From positions 1-57,397 of the forward strand of contig CACWSX010000016.1 in assembly GCA_902763615.1 (NCBI GenBank): 57,397 bases of DNA, given 5' to 3'. This stretch comes from an uncultured Prevotellaceae bacterium. Its GTDB lineage: Bacteria > Bacteroidota > Bacteroidia > Bacteroidales > Bacteroidaceae. Position 1 is the first letter of the stretch. Every line of letters starts with the position of its first letter. Positions 7,442 to 17,384 of this stretch are shown here, piece after piece. The position numbers were made by a program, and so were the translations under genes. The notes beneath the pieces are model-generated. The model was given only the letters and a program-made list of their open reading frames with translations. It searched no databases and was not told the DNA's origin.

Positions 7442-10400
7442 ATGAAAATTAGAAAGTATCTCTTTGTTTTGCTGCTGATGTTTCTGTCTGTTTCCAATAG
7501 CATGATGGCTCAGCAGCGCAGACCTGTCGACTCACAGCATCCCCTTTGGTTCGTTCATGTTGATGTTTGGAATGCGGCTGATCCTCAGAAAATCATTGAT
7601 CTTATTCCAGATGATGTGAAGCCCTATGTATGTATGAACCTTTCATTGTCTTGCCAATTTGACACAAAGACAAGCATGTACCGTATGCCACGTAATGCTG
7701 TCCGTACCTATAAGTCTTGGGCATCAGTCTGTCAGAAAAATGGCATGTGGTTCTCTTGTCAGCCGGCTTCTGGTGGTCATACTCATATCCAAGACAATGA
7801 TTTGGAGACTTTTGAATACTTCTTCAAAACTTATCCCAACTTTTTAGGCTGGGACTATGCGGAGCAATTCTGGGCGTTTGGCGATGCTGGCGACTTGAGT
7901 TCGATGACGGCAGCCAGCCGCTGGGCACTGTTTGCCAATCTGGTGGAGATGTCGCACAAGTACGGCGGTTTCCTCACCGTGAGCTGGTGTGGCGGCGACT
8001 ACCACATGAGCACCAACCCCATGGGAGAACTGAAGGCCGACAAGAACTTTCTCGAAGCCTGCAGGAAGTATCCCGAGGCGATCGTGTTCCTTTATAAGTA
8101 CACCCATTCCAGCAGTTTCTACAACAATGAGAGCATCTGCTGGGGCCCGTATTTCTCCGGTCTGGCCAAGAATTACGGTGTGCGCTACGACAACTGCGGC
8201 TGGAACGATATGACCAGCAAACTGATCGGTGAGAACAAGTGTAAGTATCCTGGCAGTGCCGGCATCGGTACGGTGATGGAGCAGATGTGCGTCAACGGAG
8301 GCTCTGTCTGGGACGGTCCTGAGTTGATATGGCGCGAAGAGTGCTTTCTGAACCAGGGTGATACCCAAGTGGAAGGTTATACACGCCGCAACTGGGCTGC
8401 ATCTCCTCACTTCAAGGGTATCTGGATTGATATGTGGCGCCGCATCATTAATGGTACCATGTATATCCCTACACGTGAAGAGGTGGTTAACAAGACCAAG
8501 ATTGTCGTTGTCAACGATCTCACCAGTGGCTATGAGTCATATACATCGTGGGATGATCTCTACAACGGTGTCTACTTGCAGACTGATCCCGCTAACCAAA
8601 AGAAGGAAAGCCGTCACAACTACGGACAGTGGTATAACAACCTCTGCTACTTTAAGTCGACGGGCCGCTATGGGGCCATCCCCATCGTGATCGATCTCTA
8701 TGATGATCTCGCCAAATCAGTCCCTGTGAAGGTGAAGCGCTCGAACTACACATCTCGCTGGGGTACACAGGCCAGAAAGCAAGCCGACTTCAATGAACAG
8801 TATCCCGAGGTGTCGAAAGGTGACCTCTATGTGAACCGCTACCGCAACCAGCTGGTGACCTATACCCCCTACACTTATCTGAATAGCAAGAAGACGGCTT
8901 CGGCTGATATTCCTTTGAAATATAACACCTGCGATACTTTGAAGTTGCAGTATGGCAAGCTTTCCAGTGGTGTCATCCGTGAATATGCCGACCATATCGA
9001 CTTCTATTTCAACAACTATCGTAGCGACAGTACTGCCATGCAGAGCGACAAGATTACGATTACCGGTGTCACGATGGAGCCTACCTGTTCCTATACCAAG
9101 CCTACTATCAGCAATCTGACAGGTCATAACTACAGCATTTCCGGTAAATCGTATAATGCCGAGAAACAAACCTTTACAGTTACTATCCAGCACATGGGCC
9201 CCATCATTGTGAAAATAAACTGTAAGGGCGCTGCCACTGACCGTCAGACCGATGTGTTGCCTGCTGAGCAGCTTGAGTTGCCTAAGCAGCCAGAGCCATA
9301 CAAGGGGCCCATCATCATTGAGGCAGAGGATATGGACCGCAAGAGCGTGGATCATAGAATGACCCATTCGGGATGGTGGGCACAGGACTACAAGGACTTT
9401 GCTGGCTTGGGCTTTATAGAGACACAGGCCAACACCAATAGTGCCCTTCGCCATCAGCTGAAGAAACTGGCCGAGGGTGGTGAGTATAATATCCGTGTGC
9501 GTTACTGCAATAGCAGCAAAGCTGGTAAGATGAAGGCTACCATTAATGGTGCGGTTCAGGATGTCAGCTTTGAGAAAGTGGCTAAAAACGATTGGCATGA
9601 GGCTGTCATACCTGTTACGCTGAAAGCAGGTGACAACGATTTCGTGCTTCAGAATTCCGGCTCTATCAAGATGACCATCGACCAGATTATCTACGAGCCT
9701 GCGGGCACACCTGTGGAGAAATTCAATGTCAAGGTGCGTGAGGCAGACTTCGGAAAGGTGGTGGCTGACGTTGATTCTGCCGCAGCAGGCCAGATAGTCC
9801 GTCTCACTATTACCCCCAATGAAGGCTATGGTATCAAGGCTTTGAACGTTGTCAACTCTGTATTCTTTACACAGGGTAAGACCATTCCTGTGGAGGCTGG
9901 CGCTACCGAGGTGACCTTTGTCATGCCTGACGATAACGTGACCATCCAACCGGTGTTCTTCGATATGGCGGCTGTCTACGAACTCGACTATACCGATGTG
10001 TCTGGCGGTGCCCTGCCGATGGGCTGGCGCACCACCGACGGCTCCGACGTGCGTAACTATCCTGCTAATAATGGTAGCGGACCACGCACCTTCGCTGGAC
10101 TGACAGGTTATCAGGGTAAGGCTCTTTATTGGCGAACGACCAGTGCAGAGTATGGCCGCTTGTCAGACTATCCTCTGAACCTGGAGCCAGGCAATTACGA
10201 ATTGGTCTTTGTCATGGCTGCTTGGAAGGGTGAACCAACCTATCAGGCCAAGATTCTCAGCAGCGCAGGTAGCACCATCAAGTCGTCAACGACCTTCACG
10301 GCTAAGCCGAATATCAAAGGTGACTTTGCTGGCAACATTTCTACTGCCGAGCGCATCACTCTCCCGTTTGAGATTAAGACCAAGGGCAAATACATTATCC

Positions 10401-10609
10401 AGTTTAAAGAAGTAGGAAGTGGTATGCAGGAGTTCCTCTTGGCTGAGTGCCGTATCAGGAACCTTACGGAGACCGGTATAGTGAATGTGAACCGTAATAT
10501 CCAGCCCGAAGGTCTCTACGACCTGCACGGCCGTCGCGTGGGTAGCGATGCTAGGGGCGTGCTGATTCTCCGCCTGGCCGATGGAACAACCCGAAAGATT
10601 TTCAGATAA
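7442..10609 (+). CDS. GH98 glycoside hydrolase with CBM, repeat module and T9SS-like tail
   Basis: I start this at 7442 (MKIRKYLFVLLL), giving 1055 residues, because the promoter overlaps the alternative ATG at 7418. A signal peptide ends at MMAQQ. Residues 30 to about 390 resemble glycoside hydrolase family 98 (PLWFVHVDVWNAADPQK near the N-terminus), with candidate catalytic acid Glu141 in WDYAEQFW and Asp250 in YDNCGWND. A GH98 C-terminal beta domain follows. Then come a CBM6/35-like module (about 622-755, starting IIIEAEDMDRKS), a bacterial B-repeat-like domain (760-835), a module also found in the 1280-residue protein at 36405 (about 843-1005), and a tail with LYDLHGRRV resembling type IX sorting signals. 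GH98 includes endo-beta-galactosidases and endo-xylanases; sequence alone does not decide which. It is the first gene of the operon. Confidence 0.85.
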   Translation: MKIRKYLFVLLLMFLSVSNSMMAQQRRPVDSQHPLWFVHVDVWNAADPQKIIDLIPDDVKPYVCMNLSLSCQFDTKTSMYRMPRNAVRTYKSWASVCQKNGMWFSCQPASGGHTHIQDNDLETFEYFFKTYPNFLGWDYAEQFWAFGDAGDLSSMTAASRWALFANLVEMSHKYGGFLTVSWCGGDYHMSTNPMGELKADKNFLEACRKYPEAIVFLYKYTHSSSFYNNESICWGPYFSGLAKNYGVRYDNCGWNDMTSKLIGENKCKYPGSAGIGTVMEQMCVNGGSVWDGPELIWREECFLNQGDTQVEGYTRRNWAASPHFKGIWIDMWRRIINGTMYIPTREEVVNKTKIVVVNDLTSGYESYTSWDDLYNGVYLQTDPANQKKESRHNYGQWYNNLCYFKSTGRYGAIPIVIDLYDDLAKSVPVKVKRSNYTSRWGTQARKQADFNEQYPEVSKGDLYVNRYRNQLVTYTPYTYLNSKKTASADIPLKYNTCDTLKLQYGKLSSGVIREYADHIDFYFNNYRSDSTAMQSDKITITGVTMEPTCSYTKPTISNLTGHNYSISGKSYNAEKQTFTVTIQHMGPIIVKINCKGAATDRQTDVLPAEQLELPKQPEPYKGPIIIEAEDMDRKSVDHRMTHSGWWAQDYKDFAGLGFIETQANTNSALRHQLKKLAEGGEYNIRVRYCNSSKAGKMKATINGAVQDVSFEKVAKNDWHEAVIPVTLKAGDNDFVLQNSGSIKMTIDQIIYEPAGTPVEKFNVKVREADFGKVVADVDSAAAGQIVRLTITPNEGYGIKALNVVNSVFFTQGKTIPVEAGATEVTFVMPDDNVTIQPVFFDMAAVYELDYTDVSGGALPMGWRTTDGSDVRNYPANNGSGPRTFAGLTGYQGKALYWRTTSAEYGRLSDYPLNLEPGNYELVFVMAAWKGEPTYQAKILSSAGSTIKSSTTFTAKPNIKGDFAGNISTAERITLPFEIKTKGKYIIQFKEVGSGMQEFLLAECRIRNLTETGIVNVNRNIQPEGLYDLHGRRVGSDARGVLILRLADGTTRKIFR

Positions 10610-10628
10610 TATATAATAAGGTATAGAT

Positions 10629-12587
10629 ATGAAGCAATTCCGCATCGCCATTTTGATGGCATTATCAATGGTAGTTGGCAGTATGATGGCTGCTGAGAAG
10701 CAATTTGCCAGTCCCGACGGCAACGTGATTGTGAAAGTAAGTGATGAAGGGGGAAAACCCGTCTATCAGGTCAGTCTAGGAGGCAAGGTCTTCCTTAATC
10801 CTTCTGCACTTGGATTGTACACGAACATCGGCGACCTGACCACAGGCCTAACCATGAAGGATTGTCAGGTGGGCCGTGTCAGCGATACCTATAGCCTGAA
10901 GACCATCAAGCAGAGTCAGGTGACTTACGAGGCCACCGAGGCCGTGTGCCAGTTCGAACAGAACGGTCGTCAGGTGCTCGATGTCATCTTTCGCGTCAGC
11001 AACCGCGATGTGGCTTTCCGCTATAAGCTCTATCCACGGCGCGCTCGTGGAGGCGAGACCTTGGTAGCCGTCGTCACTGGCGAGGCCTCTGGTTTCGTCT
11101 TCCCCGAAGGCACCACCACCTTCCTCTGTCCGCAGTCGCGACCGATGGGCGGCTTCGCCCGCACCTCGCCCAGCTACGAGACGGGTTATGCGCTCGACGA
11201 CCAGATGGGCAAGAACGGTTATGGCGAGGGTTACAGCTTCCCCTGCCTGTTTAAGAATGGCGACAAGGGCTGGATGCTCATTTCCGAGACGGGCACTGAT
11301 GGTAACTATGTCGCCTGTCGCCTTTTGAACGAGGGTGGTGCGAATTACAAAATCGGTTTCCCGCAGCCCGGCGAGCTCAACGGTCATGGCTCTACTTCAG
11401 CCGCTGTCAGCCTGCCTTGTGAGACACCCTGGCGCACCATCACCTTGGGCACCACATTGGCTAATATCGTTGAGAGCACCGTTGCCAACGACCTCGTGCA
11501 GCCTAAGTACAAGGCTTCGAAGGACTATACTTATGGCAAGGGCTCCTGGTCGTGGATCATCGGCATGGACTCTAGCTGTAACTTCGACGAGCAGAAGCGC
11601 TACATCGACTTCTCTGCTGCCATGGGGTGGCGCTCTGTGCTGGTCGATGCCCTTTGGGACAAGCAAATCGGCTACGAGAAGATGGAGGAGCTGGCACGTT
11701 ATGCTAAGTCGAAGGGTGTCGGTCTCTTCCTCTGGTATAACAGCAATGGTGCCTGGAACGATGCTCCGCAGTCGCCTAAGGACAAGATGGATAAGTCGCC
11801 TGCCCGTCGTAAGGAGATGGCTTGGATGCAGAAGAACGGCATCCTCGGCATCAAGGTCGACTTCTTCGGTGGCGACAAGCAGCCGATGATGCAGCTCTAT
11901 GAGGACATCCTCACCGATGCCAATGAGTTCGGTATCCAGTGTATTTTCCACGGTTGTACTTTGCCGAGAGGTTGGGAGCGTATGTATCCAAACTATGTGG
12001 CTTCAGAGGCTGTGTTGGCTTCAGAGAATTTGCACTTTGGGCAGGGCGCATGCGATGCTGAGGCTACCAACGCCTGCACCCATACATTTATCCGTAACGT
12101 AGTGGGGTCGATGGATTTCGGCGGTTCTACGCTTAACAAGCATTATAATGCCGACAACCAGCACGGCACAACCCGTCGCACGAGCGATGTCTTTGCCTTG
12201 GCTACGGCAGTGCTTTTCCAGTCGAGTGTGCAGCACTTTGCGATGGCGCCCAATAACCTGACTGATGCTCCCGCATGGGCTGTTCAGTTCATGAAGGATG
12301 TACCTACTACTTGGGATGAGGTGAAGTTTATCGATGGCTATCCAGGCAAGTATGCCATTATCGCCCGTCGTGCCGGACAGAAATGGTATGTCGCTGGCAT
12401 CAGTGCCCAGAAAGAGCCTGTGAAGATCAAGCTCGACCTAAGTCCCTTCTTTGCGAAGGGTACGACCGTAACCGCCTATACCGATGATACTGCGCTCAAT
12501 GGCAGCTGCAAGCCCCTGAAACTAGGCAAGAAGCCCGTTGATGTCGTGATTCCTGAGAATGGCGCAGTGCTCTTTACCAAAGAATAA
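10629..12587 (+). CDS. GH97 glycosidase, retaining alpha-galactosidase type
   Basis: The 652-residue product has a signal peptide (cleavage near SMMAAE) and the three-part GH97 layout: an N-terminal beta-supersandwich (about 22-280), a TIM barrel (about 290-560) and a C-terminal beta domain. Asp411 in KVDFFGGDKQ sits where retaining GH97 alpha-galactosidases have their nucleophile, whereas SusB-type inverting alpha-glucosidases use glutamates elsewhere. I therefore infer exo-acting removal of alpha-galactose in the periplasm, though beta-L-arabinopyranosidase activity is known in the same subgroup. The gene follows GH98 by 19 bases and should be co-transcribed. A terminator hairpin follows the stop. 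The central part is noticeably richer in G and C at third positions than the ends. Confidence 0.9.
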   Translation: MKQFRIAILMALSMVVGSMMAAEKQFASPDGNVIVKVSDEGGKPVYQVSLGGKVFLNPSALGLYTNIGDLTTGLTMKDCQVGRVSDTYSLKTIKQSQVTYEATEAVCQFEQNGRQVLDVIFRVSNRDVAFRYKLYPRRARGGETLVAVVTGEASGFVFPEGTTTFLCPQSRPMGGFARTSPSYETGYALDDQMGKNGYGEGYSFPCLFKNGDKGWMLISETGTDGNYVACRLLNEGGANYKIGFPQPGELNGHGSTSAAVSLPCETPWRTITLGTTLANIVESTVANDLVQPKYKASKDYTYGKGSWSWIIGMDSSCNFDEQKRYIDFSAAMGWRSVLVDALWDKQIGYEKMEELARYAKSKGVGLFLWYNSNGAWNDAPQSPKDKMDKSPARRKEMAWMQKNGILGIKVDFFGGDKQPMMQLYEDILTDANEFGIQCIFHGCTLPRGWERMYPNYVASEAVLASENLHFGQGACDAEATNACTHTFIRNVVGSMDFGGSTLNKHYNADNQHGTTRRTSDVFALATAVLFQSSVQHFAMAPNNLTDAPAWAVQFMKDVPTTWDEVKFIDGYPGKYAIIARRAGQKWYVAGISAQKEPVKIKLDLSPFFAKGTTVTAYTDDTALNGSCKPLKLGKKPVDVVIPENGAVLFTKE

Positions 12588-12597
12588 TATCCCCATC

Positions 12598-12636
12598 GGG
12601 CGTGAAGGAGACGTACGGATCCTTCATGCCCCTTTT
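12598..12636 (+). terminator. Terminator or attenuator between the GH97 and MG2-like genes
   Basis: GGGCGTGAAGGA (12598-12609) pairs with TCCTTCATGCCC (12620-12631) with one G-T pair and a 10-base loop, followed by TTTTT. I see no new promoter before the next gene, so transcription of that gene probably depends on read-through. Confidence 0.7.
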
Positions 12637-12677
12637 TCCCACCATAACTAATCAGCATGCTAAAGGAGGAGATACTT

Positions 12678-15560
12678 ATGAAACGAATCATACATCTGAT
12701 GTTATTGTTGTTGCTGTTGGCCGGAGTGTCCGTTCCGGCGGGAGCGGAAGCATCGTCCGCTTCATCGGCGGCCGGCGACGCATCGACAGCACGGCTCGAC
12801 AGCATCCGCCGGATGCTCGAGCAGGCTCCGGTACAGGAAAAGGTCTATCTCCACCTCGACAACAACTGCTATTACAAGGGCGACACCATCTGGTACAAGT
12901 CATACGTGGTCAGGGCCGACAACCTCGACTATACCGACATGAGTCATATCCTCTACGTTGAGTTGCTCTCACCTGACGGTTTGGTGGTCGAGCGACAGAA
13001 TATCATCGTCTCGCCTGATGGCTACGGCGATGGTAACTTTACTCTGAAAGACTCACTCTACTCTGGCTATTACGAACTTCGTGCATACACCCGTTGGATG
13101 CTTAATTTCCGGGTGACCGAGCACTCTTATGGCCGCAAGGACCGTGAGTACTTCTACAACCGTCAGATGGCGCGCGATTTCTTCCGTCAGTTCGGCACCG
13201 TCTACAGCCGTGTCGTCCCAGTCTACGAGCGCCCTGATTCCGTCGGCGACTATGCGCAGAAATATATCGTCAGCCGCCCCAAGACCCGTATCGAGAAAGA
13301 ACTGAAGGAGTCGCTGAAGGTGGATTTCTATCCCGAGGGTGGCCATCTCATCGCCGGCACCCGTTGCCGGGTGGCCTTCGAAGTGCATGACGAGGAAGGG
13401 CAGCAAGTGGACATCGAGGGTGCCGTGCGCATTCCAGGCCGTTCCGATAGCCTGCGCATCTGTACCACCCATCAAGGCCGCGGCGTTTTTACCGTTGATG
13501 TCCCGACTGATGGTCGTCTCAGAGCCCGTTTCACTTATCACGGCAAAGACTATCGCTTTGACTTGCCTAAGACTGAGAATGTGGGCTGTGCCTTGCTACT
13601 CGATGTTACCAACGAAACGCTCACTGCTGAAATCACTCCACGAGGTTTCTCTCCAGGGCGTTCTTATGCCTTGGCAGTGCTTTGCCGAGGGGTGTTGAAG
13701 TCGTTCCAGACCATTACCGATGGCGGATGTGTCAATCTGGATACCACGCTTCTGCCGACAGGTGTTAATGATCTTATTGTACTCGACGACGACGGCCATT
13801 TGTTGGCAGATCGTTTGTTCTTTGTCAATCATCATGATTACGATGTTAATCCCGTCACCGTCAGCGGTCTGCAGACTGAGTATCAGCCCTTTGAGCCCGT
13901 CTCCCTTGAGTTTCAGGCCCCGACAACGATGAAACACCTCTCTATCTCTGTGCGCGACGGAGCCAACGAGGAACCGACTTATGACACTGGCACAATTATG
14001 ACCGACCTCCTGCTCTCCAGCGAACTGAAAGGTTTTGTGGCTTATCCTGATTATTATTTTGAGGCCGATGATGTTGAGCACCGTCAAGCCCTCGACCTGC
14101 TGATGATGGTGCAGGGCTGGCGCCGCTACGACTTCGCCGAGATCACCAGCGGCGAGCCCCTCCGCTACAAGCCTGAGCAGTACATGACCGTGGAGGGCAG
14201 CGTATGGCCCGTGGGCGACAGCGAGGATGTGCGCCCCGACGAGGTGCGCTACTGGGCGATGGGCATCTTCGGCTACAGCCCGAGCGTGGAGGAGGCCAAC
14301 AACTCTGAGATCGTCAGCGAGGAGAGCGGCAGCGAGATGGTCAACGGCATGAACCGCTATGAGGCCACCACCCCCGACGGTCTCGTGGCCCAGCAGCAGG
14401 AGGGCACCATACAGGTGGAACAGGTGGGCACTGCCATCTACGTCCAGGACCCCGAGCAACCCACCAGTGCCTTCGACCCCTTCTTCGGCGTCGACAACAA
14501 GGGCCTGCATAAGCCCGTCACCCTCGAGGCCGAACTCGTATTCCCCGACGACATCGCCACCATCCAGCTGGAGACCGACGCCGGCGGCCACTTCGTATTC
14601 GACATCCCCGCCTACTACGGTCAAGCCATCCTTTTCATGCGCGCCTCGAAGAGCAGCCTCTCCGAGGAGAAGCGGCGGAAGAAACTCGGCAAGGGCATGC
14701 TCGATGAGACCGCCTGGCCCGACTACTATGTGAAGCGCGACCTGTTCTTCCCCGTCTTCGCCAAGAAATACGACTACTACCAGTGCCACGTGCCTGAGCT
14801 GGCCCAGGGCACCGACTTCGATGACTACACGCTGCTTGACACGGCCCGACTCTCGAAGATGGACCAGACGCTCCGCGAGGTGAAGGTGAAGGGCAAGCGC
14901 CACCGAGGCCGCCACGCCATCGACTACAGCAAGCCCGCCTATGTCTACGACGCCGTCGACCTCTACAACCTCGTCACCGATCGTGGCCTCTCTTTCGGAC
15001 GCTTTGAGTCGCAGCGATTCCCCATGCAGATAGCCTATGCCCTGCTGGGCAACTACAACAGCGAGCGCGTTATGCAGGTGGCCGCTCGACTTAACGACCA
15101 AGAACTCACCCCCTACGTCTTCTATCGCAATTTCGACCCTGGTCCTACCGTCATGGAACAGTTTCGCAGTGATATCTGGATCCACGATCGCATTAAGCTG
15201 AACCGTCAGGATGAGATTCGCCTCTTTACCGACTTCGAACTTCGCAACGAAGATCGTCCTGTACCCATGCAGTCGACCGTGGCCGACGTCACACTCGACT
15301 ACATGCTCCTGCCCGACGACGCCAAGCGCTACACCTACCGCGACCGCCGCATCATCCTCGATGGCATGTATGAGCCGGCCGATTTCTACCATCCCGACTA
15401 CAGCCATCGTCCGCTCGATGCCGATATGAAGGATTACCGTCGCACGCTCTACTGGAATCCCAACGCCCAACTCGATGCAGATGGCCGTTTCACCGCCACC
15501 TTCTACAACAACGGTAAACCCACCCGCATCAAAGTCAGCACAGCAGGAATAGGGAAATAA
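12678..15560 (+). CDS. Large exported MG2-like protein, function unknown
   Basis: I choose the ATG at 12678 (MKRIIHLMLLL), giving 960 residues, because AAAGGAGG at 12661-12668 is a strong Shine-Dalgarno site at the right distance; the ATG at 12657 lies upstream of it. A signal peptide is followed at about residues 45-140 by an MG2-like beta domain (EKVYLHLDNNCYYKGDTIWY), seen in alpha-2-macroglobulin-like and many Bacteroidota exported proteins. The middle contains acidic low-complexity sequence. The last third (from LREVKVKGKRHRG) resembles the plug-like segment of a family often annotated as TonB-receptor-like, but no 22-strand barrel follows. It probably sits in the periplasm or at the outer membrane; no enzymatic motif is visible. 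Positions 14100-15000 are distinctly GC-rich compared with 13600-14050, suggesting a mosaic history. Confidence 0.75.
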   Translation: MKRIIHLMLLLLLLAGVSVPAGAEASSASSAAGDASTARLDSIRRMLEQAPVQEKVYLHLDNNCYYKGDTIWYKSYVVRADNLDYTDMSHILYVELLSPDGLVVERQNIIVSPDGYGDGNFTLKDSLYSGYYELRAYTRWMLNFRVTEHSYGRKDREYFYNRQMARDFFRQFGTVYSRVVPVYERPDSVGDYAQKYIVSRPKTRIEKELKESLKVDFYPEGGHLIAGTRCRVAFEVHDEEGQQVDIEGAVRIPGRSDSLRICTTHQGRGVFTVDVPTDGRLRARFTYHGKDYRFDLPKTENVGCALLLDVTNETLTAEITPRGFSPGRSYALAVLCRGVLKSFQTITDGGCVNLDTTLLPTGVNDLIVLDDDGHLLADRLFFVNHHDYDVNPVTVSGLQTEYQPFEPVSLEFQAPTTMKHLSISVRDGANEEPTYDTGTIMTDLLLSSELKGFVAYPDYYFEADDVEHRQALDLLMMVQGWRRYDFAEITSGEPLRYKPEQYMTVEGSVWPVGDSEDVRPDEVRYWAMGIFGYSPSVEEANNSEIVSEESGSEMVNGMNRYEATTPDGLVAQQQEGTIQVEQVGTAIYVQDPEQPTSAFDPFFGVDNKGLHKPVTLEAELVFPDDIATIQLETDAGGHFVFDIPAYYGQAILFMRASKSSLSEEKRRKKLGKGMLDETAWPDYYVKRDLFFPVFAKKYDYYQCHVPELAQGTDFDDYTLLDTARLSKMDQTLREVKVKGKRHRGRHAIDYSKPAYVYDAVDLYNLVTDRGLSFGRFESQRFPMQIAYALLGNYNSERVMQVAARLNDQELTPYVFYRNFDPGPTVMEQFRSDIWIHDRIKLNRQDEIRLFTDFELRNEDRPVPMQSTVADVTLDYMLLPDDAKRYTYRDRRIILDGMYEPADFYHPDYSHRPLDADMKDYRRTLYWNPNAQLDADGRFTATFYNNGKPTRIKVSTAGIGK

Positions 15561-15567
15561 CTATTAA

Positions 15568-15602
15568 AAGAATCCCCGCTCATGACTGGGCGGGGATTCT
15601 TA
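15568..15602. terminator. Bidirectional terminator between convergent loci 1 and 2
   Basis: A perfect 12-bp stem, AAGAATCCCCGC (15568-15579) with GCGGGGATTCTT (15590-15601), has a 10-base loop and A/T-rich flanks on both sides. It can end both the MG2-like gene on the plus strand and the SusCD/FAS1 operon on the minus strand. Confidence 0.85.
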
Positions 15603-15618
15603 TTTAGACAGATTATGT

Positions 15619-17349
15619 TCAGGGCTGGGGGAGGTACCAGTTCTTGGGATCCATCAGTAGCTGATAGAGCCCGTTGTCGCTCTCGCCGTTGCGACGGGCT
15701 ATCGGGGCAGCCAGATAGCTGGAATCGCCTCGGCGCAGGGCTACACGCATTAGGTCGTTAAAGCGGTAACCTTCGAAGGCTCCCTCTAAGGCCATCTCTG
15801 TGATGATCATATCCTCCACCAAAGGAATCTGATAGTTGACGGTGTCCTGACGGTTGGCCAGGGCATTTTCGGGCTGTGGCAACTCGTAGTAGGCATTGGC
15901 GTGAGAGTCGCCCGAACCCAATGAGTGGATGCCGAGCACTTCCTCAAGCCTGAATACGTTGGAGTCGAAGGTTACCAGCTCGCCGGCCGCCTTGATCTCC
16001 TCTGCGTCGACACGGTTCTGCAGCACCTCGTCGCAGATACCGTATTTCAGGATGGCAAATGCCGTCTGAGGATAACCGGCGCGGTTGAGAGCCTCGGCAT
16101 AGCGCAGATAGATCATCGTGGCGCGGTAAAGGGGAATTCTTGAAGATGTAATCTTAGAGACGTTCTGGGTATAGGAGTTATACTCGGAATATTCGTTCTG
16201 CGTACCATAAGAGCGGAGCGTAAAGTTCGACGCAAAGCGCAGGTCGCCCACGTATTCGCTGCGGTTGAAGCCTGTGCGTGCCACATAAACGGTATCCTTG
16301 GTTGTGGCGCCGGGGATGTCGTTCTCAAGACAGTAGATTTGGTCTGCCGAGATTTTTGACATGGCCGATGAGGCGGTCAACTCGTAGAAATAGTTGTTCT
16401 CCGTGGTGGAATTGAACAGATTGGGTAGGTTGCTGATGACGCCATCGAACACGCGCGCCTCCATGGGGATGTAGGTGATGACCTCGCCGCTCGTGGTGTA
16501 GCGGTCGTTAGGCGTTACCAACTGCGATGAGTTGGGCCATGAGGTGCGCTGGAGGTTCATCTTCACCGGTTCGTATCTGTCGGTCAGGTAGTCATGATAC
16601 CAGCGGGCAGCTTCCTGATAGCGTCCGGCCCAGAGGCAGAGGTCGCCGAGCAATGCCCGCATCGGGATAAAGAAATAATCGGAGCTCATGCCGTTGACAG
16701 GGCCAAATTCCGGTAGGTTGACGCCCACATAAGGTGTAAGGTCGTCGATAAACGTGTCACAGATGGCTTTGATGCCGACACGTGGCTGGTTCATGGCCTC
16801 GCGGGCTTCCTTTTCAGTCATTAGTGGTGTGAGGATCAGGGGCACTTCGCCGTAGGCTTGTGCCAACTGCAGGTAGGTCCATGCACGGTATGACTTCACG
16901 GCAGCATATTCACGCATAAACAGATTGCGGCCGCGACGCTGCATAGCTGTGTCGACATGGGCCAGATAGAAGTTGCAGTTGTTGATCACGGCATAGTAGT
17001 CGCTGATCTGATTATAGCGGTTAGACTCCTTGAAGTCAAAGGCTGAGAGATGTTTCAGATCGTTGTTGGCAGCATCCGTCGGCACTACCAAGTCGCCGCG
17101 TACCTCGCCTAATAGCACGACACGGTCGGCAATGATCTGCATCTTGTTGATGATACCCATCACGCTATAGACAGAGTCAGTGGCATGGTTCAGGGTATGA
17201 TCCTCTTCAAACTCCACCAAGTCGGACTCTGGTTTGAGCATGTCCTCGCAGCTGGTAAGGAGTAAAGGAGAGAAGGAGAGAAGGAGTAAGTAGAATACTC
17301 CTGAAATAAAGTTTCTCACCCAATTCTTATTGTTTATCTTTGTAATCAT
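15619..17349 (-). CDS. SusD/RagB-family glycan-binding lipoprotein (SusD 2)
   Basis: The 576-residue product is a SusD-like outer-surface lipoprotein. Its lipobox is LLTSC (Cys34), followed by acidic residues that favour surface export. Further features are typical of the family: the early helical region with VINNCNFYLAHVD, the TPR-like segment with REYAAVKSYRAWTYLQLAQAYGEVPLI, and a C-terminal EMALEGAFEGYRFNDLMRVALRR motif. SusD forms a lid over the SusC transporter and delivers oligosaccharides. The gene follows SusC 2 by 35 bases and ends at the shared terminator. Its first about 90 coding bases are almost identical in DNA to those of three unrelated lipoprotein genes in this window, and the sequence just before it contains a 14-base tandem repeat (AATAAGTAAGAGTT). 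Confidence 0.95.
   Translation of the reverse strand: MITKINNKNWVRNFISGVFYLLLLSFSPLLLTSCEDMLKPESDLVEFEEDHTLNHATDSVYSVMGIINKMQIIADRVVLLGEVRGDLVVPTDAANNDLKHLSAFDFKESNRYNQISDYYAVINNCNFYLAHVDTAMQRRGRNLFMREYAAVKSYRAWTYLQLAQAYGEVPLILTPLMTEKEAREAMNQPRVGIKAICDTFIDDLTPYVGVNLPEFGPVNGMSSDYFFIPMRALLGDLCLWAGRYQEAARWYHDYLTDRYEPVKMNLQRTSWPNSSQLVTPNDRYTTSGEVITYIPMEARVFDGVISNLPNLFNSTTENNYFYELTASSAMSKISADQIYCLENDIPGATTKDTVYVARTGFNRSEYVGDLRFASNFTLRSYGTQNEYSEYNSYTQNVSKITSSRIPLYRATMIYLRYAEALNRAGYPQTAFAILKYGICDEVLQNRVDAEEIKAAGELVTFDSNVFRLEEVLGIHSLGSGDSHANAYYELPQPENALANRQDTVNYQIPLVEDMIITEMALEGAFEGYRFNDLMRVALRRGDSSYLAAPIARRNGESDNGLYQLLMDPKNWYLPQP
17248..17349 (-). repeat. Signal-peptide cassette, copy 1 (SusD 2 gene)
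   Basis: This is the 5' coding segment with the same start (ATGATTACAAAGATAAACAA) as copy 2 and the core GGAGTATTCTACTTACTCC followed by CTT/CTC repeats. It encodes MITKINNKN to the lipobox SC. Confidence 0.8.
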
Positions 17350-17384
17350 AACTCTTACTTATTAACTCTTACTTATTAATTACT

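Noticed and set aside
8717-9949. 410-residue minus-strand open frame
   Set aside because: It is opposite the GH98 gene, which has clear domains; the antisense product has no recognisable motif or start context.
13596-15470. 624-residue minus-strand open frame
   Set aside because: It lies entirely opposite the MG2-like gene, has a repetitive valine/glycine/alanine-rich composition and comes from the GC-rich codon bias of the real gene.
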